From NCBI RefSeq assembly GCF_042679605.1, contig NZ_JBHTMU010000019.1, forward strand, positions 5,515-69,514: a stretch of 64,000 bases of DNA, read 5' to 3'. The stretch is from Litorisediminicola beolgyonensis (GTDB lineage: Bacteria > Pseudomonadota > Alphaproteobacteria > Rhodobacterales > Rhodobacteraceae). Below are positions 51,679-60,070 of the stretch, piece by piece. The notes under the pieces were generated by a model that was not told where the DNA came from, searched no databases, and saw nothing but the letters and a program-made list of their open reading frames with translations. Made by a program: the position numbers and the translations under genes. Position 1 is the first letter of the stretch, and every line of letters starts with the position of its first letter.

Positions 51679-52689
51679 ATGTCGAACGCAAAACCTTACG
51701 CGGTCACGCTTGTGATCGCCTTTGCGGGGGCGGCTTTGGCCGCCCTTGCGGGCATTCCGGCCGGTGCCCTGATCGGCAGCACGGTCGCTGTCGTCGCCTT
51801 GGCTGCGACGGGTCAGCGCGTTGGCCTGCCCACCCGTTTGCGTGATATCGCCTTCGCGAGCATCGGCGTGTCACTCGGCTCCGGGATCGACGAACGGATT
51901 TTCGATCAGGTCGAGGTCTGGGCGGTCAGCCTTGCGATCCTCGTGGCCTCGCTGGTGGCAACTATTGCCCTCGGTCGCCTGGTCCTGACACGCGCCTTCG
52001 GTCTCGACACCCAGACCGCAACTCTGGCCAGCTCTCCCGGCACGATGTCCAATGCAATTGCAATCGCAGCGGAGGGACACGGGGACGCGACGGCTGTCAT
52101 GTTCCTGCAATTGATGCGTCTTCTCATCTTGGTGGTTTCGGTCCCGCCTCTGGCCTACGTGCTGGAGGGATCGGCGTCAGAAGTGACGGTTGCAGGCGAC
52201 GCCATGCCGGTTCCCGTTCTGGTCGGTCTGGTCGCATTGTCGACCGGTTTGGGTCTGCGGGGCGCGCGCGCAGGCCTGCCTGCCGCAGCCCTTCTGGCCG
52301 GGATGCTCGCCAGCGCGTCCGCGCATGCCACCGGGCTCGTCCACGGATCATCACCGTCGTGGCTGCTCTTTGCGGCCTTCGCCATCACCGGGGCAGTGCT
52401 GAGCAGCAGATTGAGCCGGGTCACTGCGGCGCAGGTAAAGCACAACCTTCTGGCAGGCGCATCCGTCGTGGCGACGGCTTTGATCCTGTCGCTGGTCTTT
52501 GCGTGGATCGCTCAAAGCGCAACCGGGCTGCCCTTCGCCCGAGTCTGGATCGCCTACGCGCCCGGAGGGGTCGAGGCCATGGCCGCCATCGGTCTGTCCC
52601 TGGGCTACGATCCGGCCTATGTCGCGGTGCATCACTTCGCGCGCATCCTCGCACTGGTCGTGATCGTCCCGATCGCACTGCGCCTGTAG
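51679..52689 (+). CDS. AbrB family putative transporter (TTT-associated)
   Basis: 336 residues, about 9-10 membrane helices in two repeats: PAGALIGSTVAVVALAATGQRVGLPTRLRDIAFASIGVSLGSGID and ALLAGMLASASAHATGLVHGSSP are the duplicated AbrB-fold signatures, followed by IAYAPGGVEAMAAIGLSLGYDPAYVAVHHFARIL. The family (sometimes misnamed ammonia monooxygenase) often sits beside TTT genes but has no proven substrate. It starts 4 bases after the tctA stop, so it belongs to the same operon. GC content begins to fall toward its end. Confidence 0.85.
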   Translation: MSNAKPYAVTLVIAFAGAALAALAGIPAGALIGSTVAVVALAATGQRVGLPTRLRDIAFASIGVSLGSGIDERIFDQVEVWAVSLAILVASLVATIALGRLVLTRAFGLDTQTATLASSPGTMSNAIAIAAEGHGDATAVMFLQLMRLLILVVSVPPLAYVLEGSASEVTVAGDAMPVPVLVGLVALSTGLGLRGARAGLPAAALLAGMLASASAHATGLVHGSSPSWLLFAAFAITGAVLSSRLSRVTAAQVKHNLLAGASVVATALILSLVFAWIAQSATGLPFARVWIAYAPGGVEAMAAIGLSLGYDPAYVAVHHFARILALVVIVPIALRL

Positions 52690-52887
52690 GTACCGCAGGC
52701 CATGCCCGGCGCCTGCCCTCCAAAGTCGCTTGAGCAGGTGTTGTTAAGAGCGCGAAAACACAGATCCCGAGCATCACTCGTCGAACTCAGCAGTCGTCTC
52801 AAATAGCGACATGCCGCGACTTGGTGCCGATATTGCCTGTCCGGCTTTCATAGGCTGCACGATGAACCGGACTTTTTTCCGCAGGCT

Positions 52888-53403
52888 TCAGGCGATCCAG
52901 GGTCGGGGAGCAGCGCAATTGCAGGTGTCAGTCTTCGCCGGGGTAACGCTGTTGGCGATGGCCCGCGCGGGTAGAAGAGCTGCTTCCCCACCGCGAGATG
53001 ATTTGGGAAAGCGCGGTTTCGGAGTCGGTGATGAAGGGCTGAATGTCGGACAGGAGCACTCGTCATGCTCCTCACCGAACCGCCCGCCCTCCGTGCTCGC
53101 CGCTCTTCGCGTCGCCTTGCTCGAAACACGCATAGCACAGCATCGCCCTTCAGAGACCGCGGCAAACACGAGCATGTCCTGCAAGCGCCAACCGACGGCA
53201 TTCGCCGTGCTTTCAACCTCATCAATCGAAAACCCGAGGTCGACAAGCAGATGAGGCGAGACCATCGCCAGCCGCTCCAGTTCTTTAAGGGTCGCATCCT
53301 GTTCCCTTCCCCCTAACGGTCGAGGGAGAGAATTATTAGCGGCTTTCAGCAGCGCGGCGACCCAAGATGACATGCCATTTCCGGTGAATTTGGAGAGTGA
53401 CAT
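52888..53403 (-). CDS. Hypothetical protein with DUF1127-like N-terminus
   Basis: 171 codons from an ATG at 53403. Only the first about 78 residues look protein-like (SSWVAALLKAANNSLPRPLG ... LKELERLAMVSPHLLVDLGF). TLKELERLAMVSPHLLVDLGFSIDEV resembles the small DUF1127 motif with helices and an Arg/Leu-rich turn. The rest is Pro/Ser/Thr/Arg-rich and may be read-through of noncoding sequence or the product of a frameshift. It is divergent from the LysR gene at 53512 across 108 bases. The 198 bases between 52690 and 52887 hold nothing I can support. Confidence 0.4.
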   Translation of the reverse strand: MSLSKFTGNGMSSWVAALLKAANNSLPRPLGGREQDATLKELERLAMVSPHLLVDLGFSIDEVESTANAVGWRLQDMLVFAAVSEGRCCAMRVSSKATRRAASTEGGRFGEEHDECSCPTFSPSSPTPKPRFPKSSRGGEAALLPARAIANSVTPAKTDTCNCAAPRPWIA

Positions 53404-53511
53404 CGATATTACCTGAAAGACTTGGACTTCTCTTCAAACCTGCCTTTCGAAAGAGTTGCGCGCAAATCAGTTCTATGCACCATAAGGATTAGAAAAAGTG
53501 AGCCTACCGCC

Positions 53512-54435
53512 ATGGCAAGACTTCCTCCCCTCAACGCGCTTCGCGCCTTCGAGGCCGCTGCGCGCCACGGCGGCTTCATTGGTGCGGCGGACGAGCTGAG
53601 CGTCACGCGCGGGGCCATCAGCCGACATGTCAAACTGCTTGAAGACAACCTCGGCGTGGCGTTGTTCGTGCGGCAGGCGCAAGGCGTTCGGTTGACCGAA
53701 TCGGGTCGCCAATTGTTGCCCGTTCTAACGGAAGCCTTCGGCATGATCGCACGTGGAGCCGATCGGATCTCTTCAGATGCGTCCGAACTCCGCGTGATTT
53801 GTCCGCCTGGAACATCGATCCGTTGGCTGCTGCCAAAACTGGACGACTTTCGAAGGACGCATCCCGATATCAAGCTGCGGCTGACAACCGATTTCTACCC
53901 GGACGGCGGATTCAACAGGGTGGATGCCGATATCGGCTTCTCCGTGTCGAATTGGCCAAACCGACCCCGGGATATCGAGCATCTCGCGCTTTTTCCCGTG
54001 TCGCTGACACCCGCGTGTTCACCGTCCTATCGTGCGGAAAAATCCCTCTACCGGGTCAAAGATCTGGCGCGGTGCGAACTCCTCCATGAGGCGCGAGATC
54101 ACGCGGACTGGACGGCTTGGATGGATGCCTTCCAGCCGAACGGCCTGGATCCCCGAAAAGGCCAGGACTTTCCGAACATCGATATCGCAACGAAGGCTGC
54201 CGTTATGGGCGTAGGTGTCGTGATCGCGAACATTGTCTTGTGTCACGAGGAGCTCGCCAGCGAGACCTTGGTCGCGCCTTTCCCGGATCTGGTCTGCGAC
54301 TCCCCGCTGGGGAGCGTGTGTCTGATCGGAGCTGGCGACAAATGGACGAGCCCCAAGGTCGAGGCATTTAAAGCCTGGGCCTATGACATTGCAGCGGCGG
54401 ATAGAGGTCTGAGCGTGCAATGGCCTGCGCGGTGA
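53512..54435 (+). CDS. LysR-type regulator, GcvA-like
   Basis: 307 residues. The winged helix RLPPLNALRAFEAAARHGGFIGAADELSVTRGAISRHVKLLEDNLGVALFVR is of the GcvA/AmpR group. The effector domain contains PPGTSIRWLLPKLDDFRRTHPDIKLRLTTD. I chose the ATG at 53512, which gives the normal N-terminus; an upstream in-frame start adds 30 unlikely residues. Its base composition is less GC-rich than its neighbours, so it may have been acquired separately. The target is unknown. The 198 bases after it (54436-54633) show no gene. Confidence 0.87.
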   Translation: MARLPPLNALRAFEAAARHGGFIGAADELSVTRGAISRHVKLLEDNLGVALFVRQAQGVRLTESGRQLLPVLTEAFGMIARGADRISSDASELRVICPPGTSIRWLLPKLDDFRRTHPDIKLRLTTDFYPDGGFNRVDADIGFSVSNWPNRPRDIEHLALFPVSLTPACSPSYRAEKSLYRVKDLARCELLHEARDHADWTAWMDAFQPNGLDPRKGQDFPNIDIATKAAVMGVGVVIANIVLCHEELASETLVAPFPDLVCDSPLGSVCLIGAGDKWTSPKVEAFKAWAYDIAAADRGLSVQWPAR

Positions 54436-54633
54436 GTTGCCTGGCAGAGTGGCAGGGCCAAACACTGTGTAGACCTTGGAGAGGCACGCAGAGACTGTCG
54501 ACCCTGCGCCCGGAACCGGACAGATCACCTCGCGGCCGACCGCCGAGCTTCGTGCCCTCGCAACAGAGGTCCGATCGCAGCCGATTCCGGACGTCTGCGA
54601 GGAGGGTCATCGCTGCAGTTCGGCGTCAACCTA

Positions 54634-55770
54634 TCAGGCTGGCGCGGGAAACTTGATCTCGACGCGCATCCCATCCGAACCGTCTACGGTCAGCGTGGCG
54701 TCATACTGGAAGGTCAGCGTGCGGATCATGCGCCATCCGAGAGAGTTCGACCGCTCCGGACGCTCGGCATCTGCCGGCAGACCGACGCCATTGTCCGATA
54801 TCACCAGCGTGATCCCATGTTCCAGATCGCCGGTGACCTCGACACGGATGCGTCCTTTGTCCCTGCCGACGAAGGCGTATTTGAAGGCGTTGGTGATGAG
54901 CTCGCCAATGATGAGCCCGATGTCGACGGCAAACCTGCTTTCGAGCTGCAGCGTGTCGCAGGACACTTCGATGCTGACGTTGACGGCACCTCCACTCAAG
55001 GCACGCTCCGTTGTGCCGGCGACATTGTGGAGCATCTCCGACAGGTCGATCTTTCCGACATCCGTGCTGCGCTGCATCAACTCGTGCGCCTTGGCCAGGG
55101 ACCCGACCCGGACCTCCAGCTCAGCCAGGACCTGCTGGGTTTCATCCTGCTCGGCCTGCGACTTGCTCATGCGGATCAGCGCGACGATGAGTGCAAGGTT
55201 GTTGCCGGTGCGGTGGTGCAGTTCCTGCATGAGCAGGTCACGGTCGGCGATGCCCTCGCTCAACTCCCTATTCTGCTTGCTGAGAGCCGCCGTCGGGTCC
55301 TTGGCACTCAGGTCGTCCAACGCCTTCTTCGCCTGATCGATGAGCGCGGGGCTGGCTGGACACACATTCGACGGCTGGAACGCCGCGTCGATCTGCGTGC
55401 CCTCGTGACCGGTTTCGACGTCGAAGCGCTTGGCAATCCTTTGAACGCCGCGCAGCCCCAGACCCATGCCCGCCGATGAGGTCGGCGGGCCGTCGAGCGC
55501 GAGCTTCTCTCTCGGAATTCCCCGCCCCTGATCCGTCACGAGAACGCCAAGCGCCGGTTTGCCGTTCACCTCGGTCAGCGAGAAGGTCGCACGCCCCTTC
55601 TGCCCATGCTCGATGGCGTTCCGGCCAAGCTCGACCACGGCGGTCACAGTCCGGGTGCGCTCGAAGGGGCCGAACTGCAAGACGTCGGTCAACGTCATGG
55701 CCACCTCCCGCAGGCGAGCCACGTCGGTGCTTTTTTCGAGAGTCACCGTGGTGAGCTTCGAGATCTTCAC
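54634..55770 (-). CDS. Histidine kinase with an N-terminal RsbT/RsbW-like ATPase and a HisKA_2 kinase core
   Basis: 378 residues with two GHKL ATPase domains. The N-terminal one (residues 15-130) has N box ELGRNAIEHG, G1 DQGRGIP and G2 GMGLGLRGVQRIAKRFD, like the switch kinases of the Rsb family. A coiled linker leads to a HisKA_2 dimerization box with H185/H186 (MQELHHRTGNNLALIVALIR), and the C-terminal ATPase has GELITNAFKYAF and SDNGVGLP. There is no membrane segment. It is last in the stressosome module, coupled to the phosphatase gene by a 4-base overlap. It may be the output device of the module, phosphorylating a response regulator encoded elsewhere. Confidence 0.88.
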   Translation of the reverse strand: MKISKLTTVTLEKSTDVARLREVAMTLTDVLQFGPFERTRTVTAVVELGRNAIEHGQKGRATFSLTEVNGKPALGVLVTDQGRGIPREKLALDGPPTSSAGMGLGLRGVQRIAKRFDVETGHEGTQIDAAFQPSNVCPASPALIDQAKKALDDLSAKDPTAALSKQNRELSEGIADRDLLMQELHHRTGNNLALIVALIRMSKSQAEQDETQQVLAELEVRVGSLAKAHELMQRSTDVGKIDLSEMLHNVAGTTERALSGGAVNVSIEVSCDTLQLESRFAVDIGLIIGELITNAFKYAFVGRDKGRIRVEVTGDLEHGITLVISDNGVGLPADAERPERSNSLGWRMIRTLTFQYDATLTVDGSDGMRVEIKFPAPA

Positions 55771-56777
55771 TCCGCACGCTCCGAGTTGATGCGCATCACG
55801 ACAATGCTGGCGTCGTCCCGGCCACGAAACGCGCGGTCGAGAAAGAACCCGGCGATCAGCACCGGGCTTTTCTTGAGAAGGCCGGGCGGGAAGTGCGCTT
55901 CCCGAAGCGTTTTCAGCCCATCGCTATGCAGGATCACGATGTCACCCGCCTCCAGTTGCGCGGCTTCCTCGTAGCCCCCCGTTGCGGCGCCGCCGATGCG
56001 ACCATCTCGAACGGCCATACGGCGCACGCCCTGCGCGCTGATCAGCAAGGTCGAGATATTGCCGAGCCCGCAATAGCGCAGCTCCATCTGCGGCTTCGCG
56101 ATATGCACCAATGCGGCCACGGCGCCGCGCCGCCCGACCAGCGCCTCGGTGATCTGCCGCATCAGCTTGCCTGGCTCGGACGACAGCCCGCCCGAGGCGA
56201 GAGCGGCGCTCGTGACCTCGGCGGCGGCCTCGGCGGCGGCGGGCCCATGGCCAAGACCATCGCAGAGCAGCACGTCGGTCGCCCCCGGGGTCTGACGTAT
56301 CTGGAAATCGTCACCGCAGCGTTCCTCGTGCGGATGGCATACCCGCAGTCCGACCGCCTCGACCCCGATGTCCGCGTGGTCACCCCGCCCGCCAAAGGTG
56401 CAGGCGATGGTCGTCCCGTTTTCCGGCGAGCTGAAGATGTCGAAGCTGTCAGATAGACGCACGATGGCCCCGAGGCCGAGCCCCGCGGACTCGGTGGAGC
56501 TTTCACCATCCAGAAACATGCGATCGATGTCCGAGATCCCCGGCCCGCGGTCCGTGAAGATCATGGTGATCAGCCCGGCGCCGGGCGACCGCACCATCTC
56601 GATCAAGGCCCGGCCGCGCTCGGCGTAGCGAAGAATGTTCGTCGTCGCCTCCGTCGCCACGATCCCAAGCTCGTCGATGCGCGTTTCCGGAAGTCCGAGC
56701 TCCGCTCCATGGCGCCGCGCAAGCCGCCGGACAACGGCGACGGCGCTTCGATCATCAATCTCGACCCAATTGTTCAT
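55767..56777 (-). CDS. HATPase-phosphatase fusion, RsbX/SpoIIE (PP2C) type
   Basis: 336 residues. The N-terminal 135 residues form an RsbW/RsbT-like ATPase (VATEATTNILRYAERG; FTDRGPGISDIDRMF; SAGLGLGAIVRLSDSFDI). The C-terminal about 190 residues form a PP2C-like phosphatase with the metal aspartates in DVLLCDGLGHGPAAAEAAAEV, ILHSDGLKTLRE and DDASIVVMRI. In stressosome modules RsbX-type phosphatases reset phosphorylated RsbR/RsbS. The ATG at 56777 overlaps the rsbT stop by 4 bases. An upstream in-frame extension has shadow composition. Confidence 0.88.
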   Translation of the reverse strand: MNNWVEIDDRSAVAVVRRLARRHGAELGLPETRIDELGIVATEATTNILRYAERGRALIEMVRSPGAGLITMIFTDRGPGISDIDRMFLDGESSTESAGLGLGAIVRLSDSFDIFSSPENGTTIACTFGGRGDHADIGVEAVGLRVCHPHEERCGDDFQIRQTPGATDVLLCDGLGHGPAAAEAAAEVTSAALASGGLSSEPGKLMRQITEALVGRRGAVAALVHIAKPQMELRYCGLGNISTLLISAQGVRRMAVRDGRIGGAATGGYEEAAQLEAGDIVILHSDGLKTLREAHFPPGLLKKSPVLIAGFFLDRAFRGRDDASIVVMRINSERAE

Positions 56778-57193
56778 AACTTCACGCTCATGGAAACGGT
56801 CGTTCCCTGTCCGACCGCGGATCGGAGTTCGAACCCGTGTGAGAGCCGCTTGGCTCCGCCAAGCCCTCGGCCCAGCCCTTTCCCGGTCGTGTAGCCTTCG
56901 GTCATGGCCAGCGTCACATCTTCGATCCCCGGCCCCTCGTCCCGGCATTCGACGCGCAGATACGCGCCGCGTTCATCGATATAAATGGATATGTGACCAC
57001 CACCACCGTGCACGATGGCGTTGCGAGCGATTTCGCTCACCGCAGTCACGAAACGAGTGATGCGCATCACCGAAAGTCCGCGTTCCTTGAGAATTCGCGC
57101 GACCGCCTGACGCGCTCTCACGACGTCCCGACTGGCTGTGAGCGTGATCTCCGCGAGCGCGGGCTTAACCGATGCCTCCCTGCGATCAGGCAC
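56774..57193 (-). CDS. rsbT: Anti-sigma/switch kinase RsbT homologue
   Basis: 139 residues, a single GHKL ATPase: N box SEIARNAIVHGGGG, G1 CRDEGPGIEDVTLAM, G2 KGLGRGLGGAKRLSHGFEL. RsbT phosphorylates RsbS and RsbR and leaves the stressosome upon stress. The start is unclear. I use the GTG at 57193, which overlaps rsbS by 8 bases; an ATG at 57214 is possible. Curiously, a perfect AGGGAGG (57175-57181) lies inside the reading frame with no start codon at the right distance after it. Confidence 0.88.
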   Translation of the reverse strand: MPDRREASVKPALAEITLTASRDVVRARQAVARILKERGLSVMRITRFVTAVSEIARNAIVHGGGGHISIYIDERGAYLRVECRDEGPGIEDVTLAMTEGYTTGKGLGRGLGGAKRLSHGFELRSAVGQGTTVSMSVKL

Positions 57194-57539
57194 GCCGCAA
57201 CTGGGAGAGCGCATGGGTCAGGCTGAGCGCGGTTCGGGTCTCGGGAAGGTACATGCCCAACTCGACAAGCGTGACGGCCACCGCCGGGCGCATCCCGACG
57301 ACATAGGTCTCAGCGGCCAGAAGCCGGGAGATCCCGGCCAACTGGGCGATGACCCGCCCGACAAAGGTATCGACGATCTCCAATGAACTGATGTCGAGGA
57401 TCACGCCCTTGACGTTCTCCTTGGCAATTCGGATCGAGAGGGTCTCCTGCAACTCCACGATTTCAGTATCGCTGACGTCGTCGTGAATGGAGACGAGAAG
57501 CGCATTCTCGACCAGGTTGATGGACGTCACGCCCGACAC
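57186..57539 (-). CDS. rsbS: Stressosome scaffold protein RsbS homologue
   Basis: 117-residue single STAS domain. GVILDISSLEIVDTFVGRVIAQLAG carries the phosphorylation region; T58 in VDTF corresponds to the phosphoserine of Bacillus RsbS, with Thr in its place. It co-assembles with RsbR into the stressosome shell and holds RsbT. The start is a GTG at 57539, one base after the rsbR stop, with GGAGG in the end of rsbR. Confidence 0.9.
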   Translation of the reverse strand: MSGVTSINLVENALLVSIHDDVSDTEIVELQETLSIRIAKENVKGVILDISSLEIVDTFVGRVIAQLAGISRLLAAETYVVGMRPAVAVTLVELGMYLPETRTALSLTHALSQLRRA

Positions 57540-57540
57540 C

Positions 57541-58416
57541 TTAGGAGGCCTCGCTGGTCTTGATCACATATCCGACCTTCTGCAGCGCATCGGAGAGCGC
57601 AGTGCGGATGCTCGATCGTGTCGAGACGGTGCCCACGTCGATGCCGAGTTGCACCATGGTCTGAGCGATCATCGGGCTGATTCCGCTGATGATGCATTCG
57701 GCTCCCATCAGGCGCACCGCGGCCGCGGCCCGCAGAAGGTGCTGCGCCACCTGCGTGTCGACGGTTCCGACGCCGGTGATATCCATGATCACCACCTCGG
57801 CCTGACGCTCGAGGATCGTCTGCAGCAAGTTTTCCATGACCTCCTGCGCACGGGCGGAATCCAACGTGCCGATCAGCGGCAGCGTCAGCACCCGGTCCCA
57901 GAGCTCCACCACCGGCGTCGACAGTTCGAGCATCTCCTGACGCTGACGCTCGATGATCTGGTCACGCTCGGCGATGAAAATCTCGTTGGTGTGGATCGCG
58001 AAGGCATCGACGAGCCGGGTGACCATCAGCACGTCGCGAATGAGCTTCCCGCCTTCGACGCCGGGCATCGCCTCGAGGCGCTTGAACAGCGGCTCCTTGA
58101 GCGCCAGCACGAAGGTTGCCATCTCGGTCGGCGTGACGCCGCGGCTGACGCGCTCTTTGCTGACATCTGCAAGGACGGCGCGAAGGTCTTCCCAGGCATC
58201 ATCTTCGAGGTTGAACTCCTCGTTCACAACGCCGGCCCGAACGCCTTTCACGAAGGCTTTCAGAAGCTCCTGGTTCTGGGCGCGACTTTCAGAGTCGGAG
58301 AACAAGTCCGAGCGCTTCACGCCCTCCTTGACCTGAGAGCCAAGCCATTCTTCCACGACCCCCAGGAAATCGGTTTCGAGGATGGTCAGAATATTTGCCG
58401 TCGCGGTCTGCGGCAT
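57541..58416 (-). CDS. rsbR: Stressosome sensor protein RsbR homologue
   Basis: 291 residues. The N-terminal 160 residues form an all-helical, probably globin-like or RsbR-N sensor domain (ILTILETDFLGVVEEWLGSQ ... MVTRLVDAFAIHTNEIFIAERDQIIERQRQEM), followed by a C-terminal STAS domain. Phosphorylation-type threonines are T167 (ELSTPVVELWDRVLTLPLIG) and T214 (VIMDITGVGTVDTQVAQHLL). I prefer the ATG at 58416 (MPQTATANIL), which has GAGG about 9 bases upstream, over a longer in-frame start. It is the first gene of the module; an AT-rich segment at 58455-58475 probably holds the promoter. Confidence 0.9.
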   Translation of the reverse strand: MPQTATANILTILETDFLGVVEEWLGSQVKEGVKRSDLFSDSESRAQNQELLKAFVKGVRAGVVNEEFNLEDDAWEDLRAVLADVSKERVSRGVTPTEMATFVLALKEPLFKRLEAMPGVEGGKLIRDVLMVTRLVDAFAIHTNEIFIAERDQIIERQRQEMLELSTPVVELWDRVLTLPLIGTLDSARAQEVMENLLQTILERQAEVVIMDITGVGTVDTQVAQHLLRAAAAVRLMGAECIISGISPMIAQTMVQLGIDVGTVSTRSSIRTALSDALQKVGYVIKTSEAS

Positions 58417-58956
58417 GTCGGTGAACCTCGGTTCGTTGTGGTGGGACGTGTAGGCCAATTATTAAATTTAAAGTCAACGCTCCCGGCAAGGGTTTCACGC
58501 CCTCGCAGGTCCTGGCAAACGCGCAATCTGAACGACCAAACGCTCCGAGCCCAAACCATCCGAGCCTGTTGTGCAGGGCATCCTGGAGCGTGGTCATATC
58601 CAGTGTCAGGTCCGTGACCATCCGCAGGGACTTCGAGGGTTCTTTCCTGAGCTGCGTCAACCGCTGAATCTCGGATACCCATCCCGGCATACCCGGCATA
58701 AATCTTCTTCCAGCGGTGAAGATTGTTTTCGCTGCGCCCCTCTTGCGTCAGAGCTCACCGACGGTCGTGCAGCGGTCTCCAGCGCGACCGCGAACGGCCA
58801 CCTGTGCCTCGTTTCTTCGGAATCTCGGCACTCGTCTCGGCTCCGAAGTGGGCGTGAAAATTCGCTATCGGAACGGACCAATTGCATGGGTCAAAACCGC
58901 CTTGTATCGATCCCCAAGCAACGTATTAGAAGTGGCTGTCCGATACGGAGTCCCTC
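58417..58956. other. 540-base divergent region between rsbR and the sodium channel gene
   Basis: No gene is supported; frames here are Ser/Arg-rich shadows. It has an AT-rich stretch with TTGACT on the minus strand (58472-58477), likely part of the rsbR promoter, and an ECF-like promoter toward the channel gene at 58870-58895. Confidence 0.5.
58870..58895 (+). promoter_or_regulatory. ECF-type promoter (GGAAC-N16-TCAAA)
   Basis: GGAAC (58870-58874) and TCAAA (58891-58895) with exactly 16 bases between match the extracytoplasmic sigma-E type consensus. It lies 62 bases before the channel ATG. Motif only; sigma factor unknown. Confidence 0.45.
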
Positions 58957-59742
58957 ATGTCCATCCGCACGTCTATCGCTGAGATCCTTGACCGTGCGGT
59001 CACCCGGAATTTCATTACCGGTGTTATCTTGTTCAACGCCGTCGTGCTTGGGCTCGAGACCTCGGACCGTGTGATGGCGGTGGCGGGCAAGCTCGTCATC
59101 TTTCTCGATGTTCTGTGCCTCTCGGTCTTCGTAGTCGAGATAGCGTTGAAGATCTTTGCGCGCGGCCTCTCGTTCTTCCGCTCGGGATGGAACGTCTTCG
59201 ATTTCGCAATCGTCGCCATCGCCCTGGTGCCTGCGACGCAAGGCTTGTCCGTCCTTCGGGCTCTGCGGATCCTGCGGCTTCTTCGGATCATCTCGGTCGC
59301 GCCCACCTTGCGCAGGGTCGTGGAGGGGTTCGTATCCGCCCTGCCCGGCATGGCATCGGTGTTTTTGCTGATGGCGCTCATCTTCTACATCGCGGCGGTC
59401 ATGGCTACGAAGCTCTTCGGTGACGCGTTCCCGGAATGGTTCGGGTCCATTCCACACTCCGCGTATTCGCTCTTTCAGATCATGACATTGGAGAGCTGGT
59501 CCATGGGGATCGTGCGACCCGTGATGGCGGTCTATCCATACGCGTGGCTCTTTTTTGTGCCCTTCATCCTGGTCACGACCTTCGCTGTCGTGAACCTGGT
59601 TGTCGGACTGATCGTGAACAGCATGCAGGACGCGCACGCACAGGAGTCCAACGCCGCGACCGAGGACTACCGGGACGAAGTCCTCAAGCGCCTCGACGCG
59701 ATCGAGCAACGCTTGGCACAGCGTAAGATCGCCGACGAATAA
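58957..59742 (+). CDS. Bacterial voltage-gated sodium channel (BacNav, ion transport protein)
   Basis: 261-residue one-domain channel that forms a homotetramer. S1-S3 lie at about 20-35, 44-68 and 78-92. S4 is VLRALRILRLLRIISVAP with arginines R101, R104, R107 and R110 every third residue, then R119/R120. S5 is about 126-152, and the selectivity filter is TLESWS (177-182), the BacNav sodium-selective signature. S6 is about 197-221 (FVPFILVTTFAVVNLVVGLIVN). A C-terminal coiled coil (about 236-256, DYRDEVLKRLDAIEQRLAQR) follows. It is known in Roseobacter relatives and linked to motility and ion homeostasis. It is divergent from the stressosome operon. Confidence 0.93.
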   Translation: MSIRTSIAEILDRAVTRNFITGVILFNAVVLGLETSDRVMAVAGKLVIFLDVLCLSVFVVEIALKIFARGLSFFRSGWNVFDFAIVAIALVPATQGLSVLRALRILRLLRIISVAPTLRRVVEGFVSALPGMASVFLLMALIFYIAAVMATKLFGDAFPEWFGSIPHSAYSLFQIMTLESWSMGIVRPVMAVYPYAWLFFVPFILVTTFAVVNLVVGLIVNSMQDAHAQESNAATEDYRDEVLKRLDAIEQRLAQRKIADE

Positions 59743-59980
59743 TTTGGGGTCCTACCACAATGATTTCACATGCAGCCGCTGCGGAGCTTTGGCAGCCCGG
59801 ACTGATTGTTCGAGCATGATCCGCCTCTGGTCCGTCGGTAAGATGCTTCCCGGTGAGGACGGTCGCTGGCCTAGAGCGCTAGTGTGGCCTGAGCGCGAGC
59901 TTGGAAAACCATTAAAGCATTGAAAATAGGCGCAGTTCGCCACCGCAAGGCATCTGGAAAAATCGATGTAAAGAGGGTGG
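59743..59980. other. 238-base intergenic region before the tRNA
   Basis: Nothing recognisable except modest GC hairpins near 59775-59800. No gene or terminator with a T tract is seen on either strand. Confidence 0.4.
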
Positions 59981-60070
59981 TGGCGGAGGCTGTGGGATTC
60001 GAACCCACGGGACGCTTTCACGCCCAACGGTTTTCAAGACCGCCGCATTCGACCACTCTGCCAAACCTCC
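59981..60070 (-). tRNA. tRNA-Ser (anticodon TGA)
   Basis: 90 nucleotides with encoded CCA (59981-59983). The acceptor GGAGG/CCTCC pairs, the anticodon loop CTTGAAA holds TGA, the extra arm is long as in tRNA-Ser, and the T loop reads GGTTCGAATCC. It reads UCN serine codons. It is located between the channel gene and the SPOR gene; no integrase is near. Confidence 0.95.

Noticed and set aside
59981..60070. tRNA-Ser as an attachment site for an integrated element
   Set aside because: No integrase and no direct repeat of the tRNA 3' end found in the flanking sequence.
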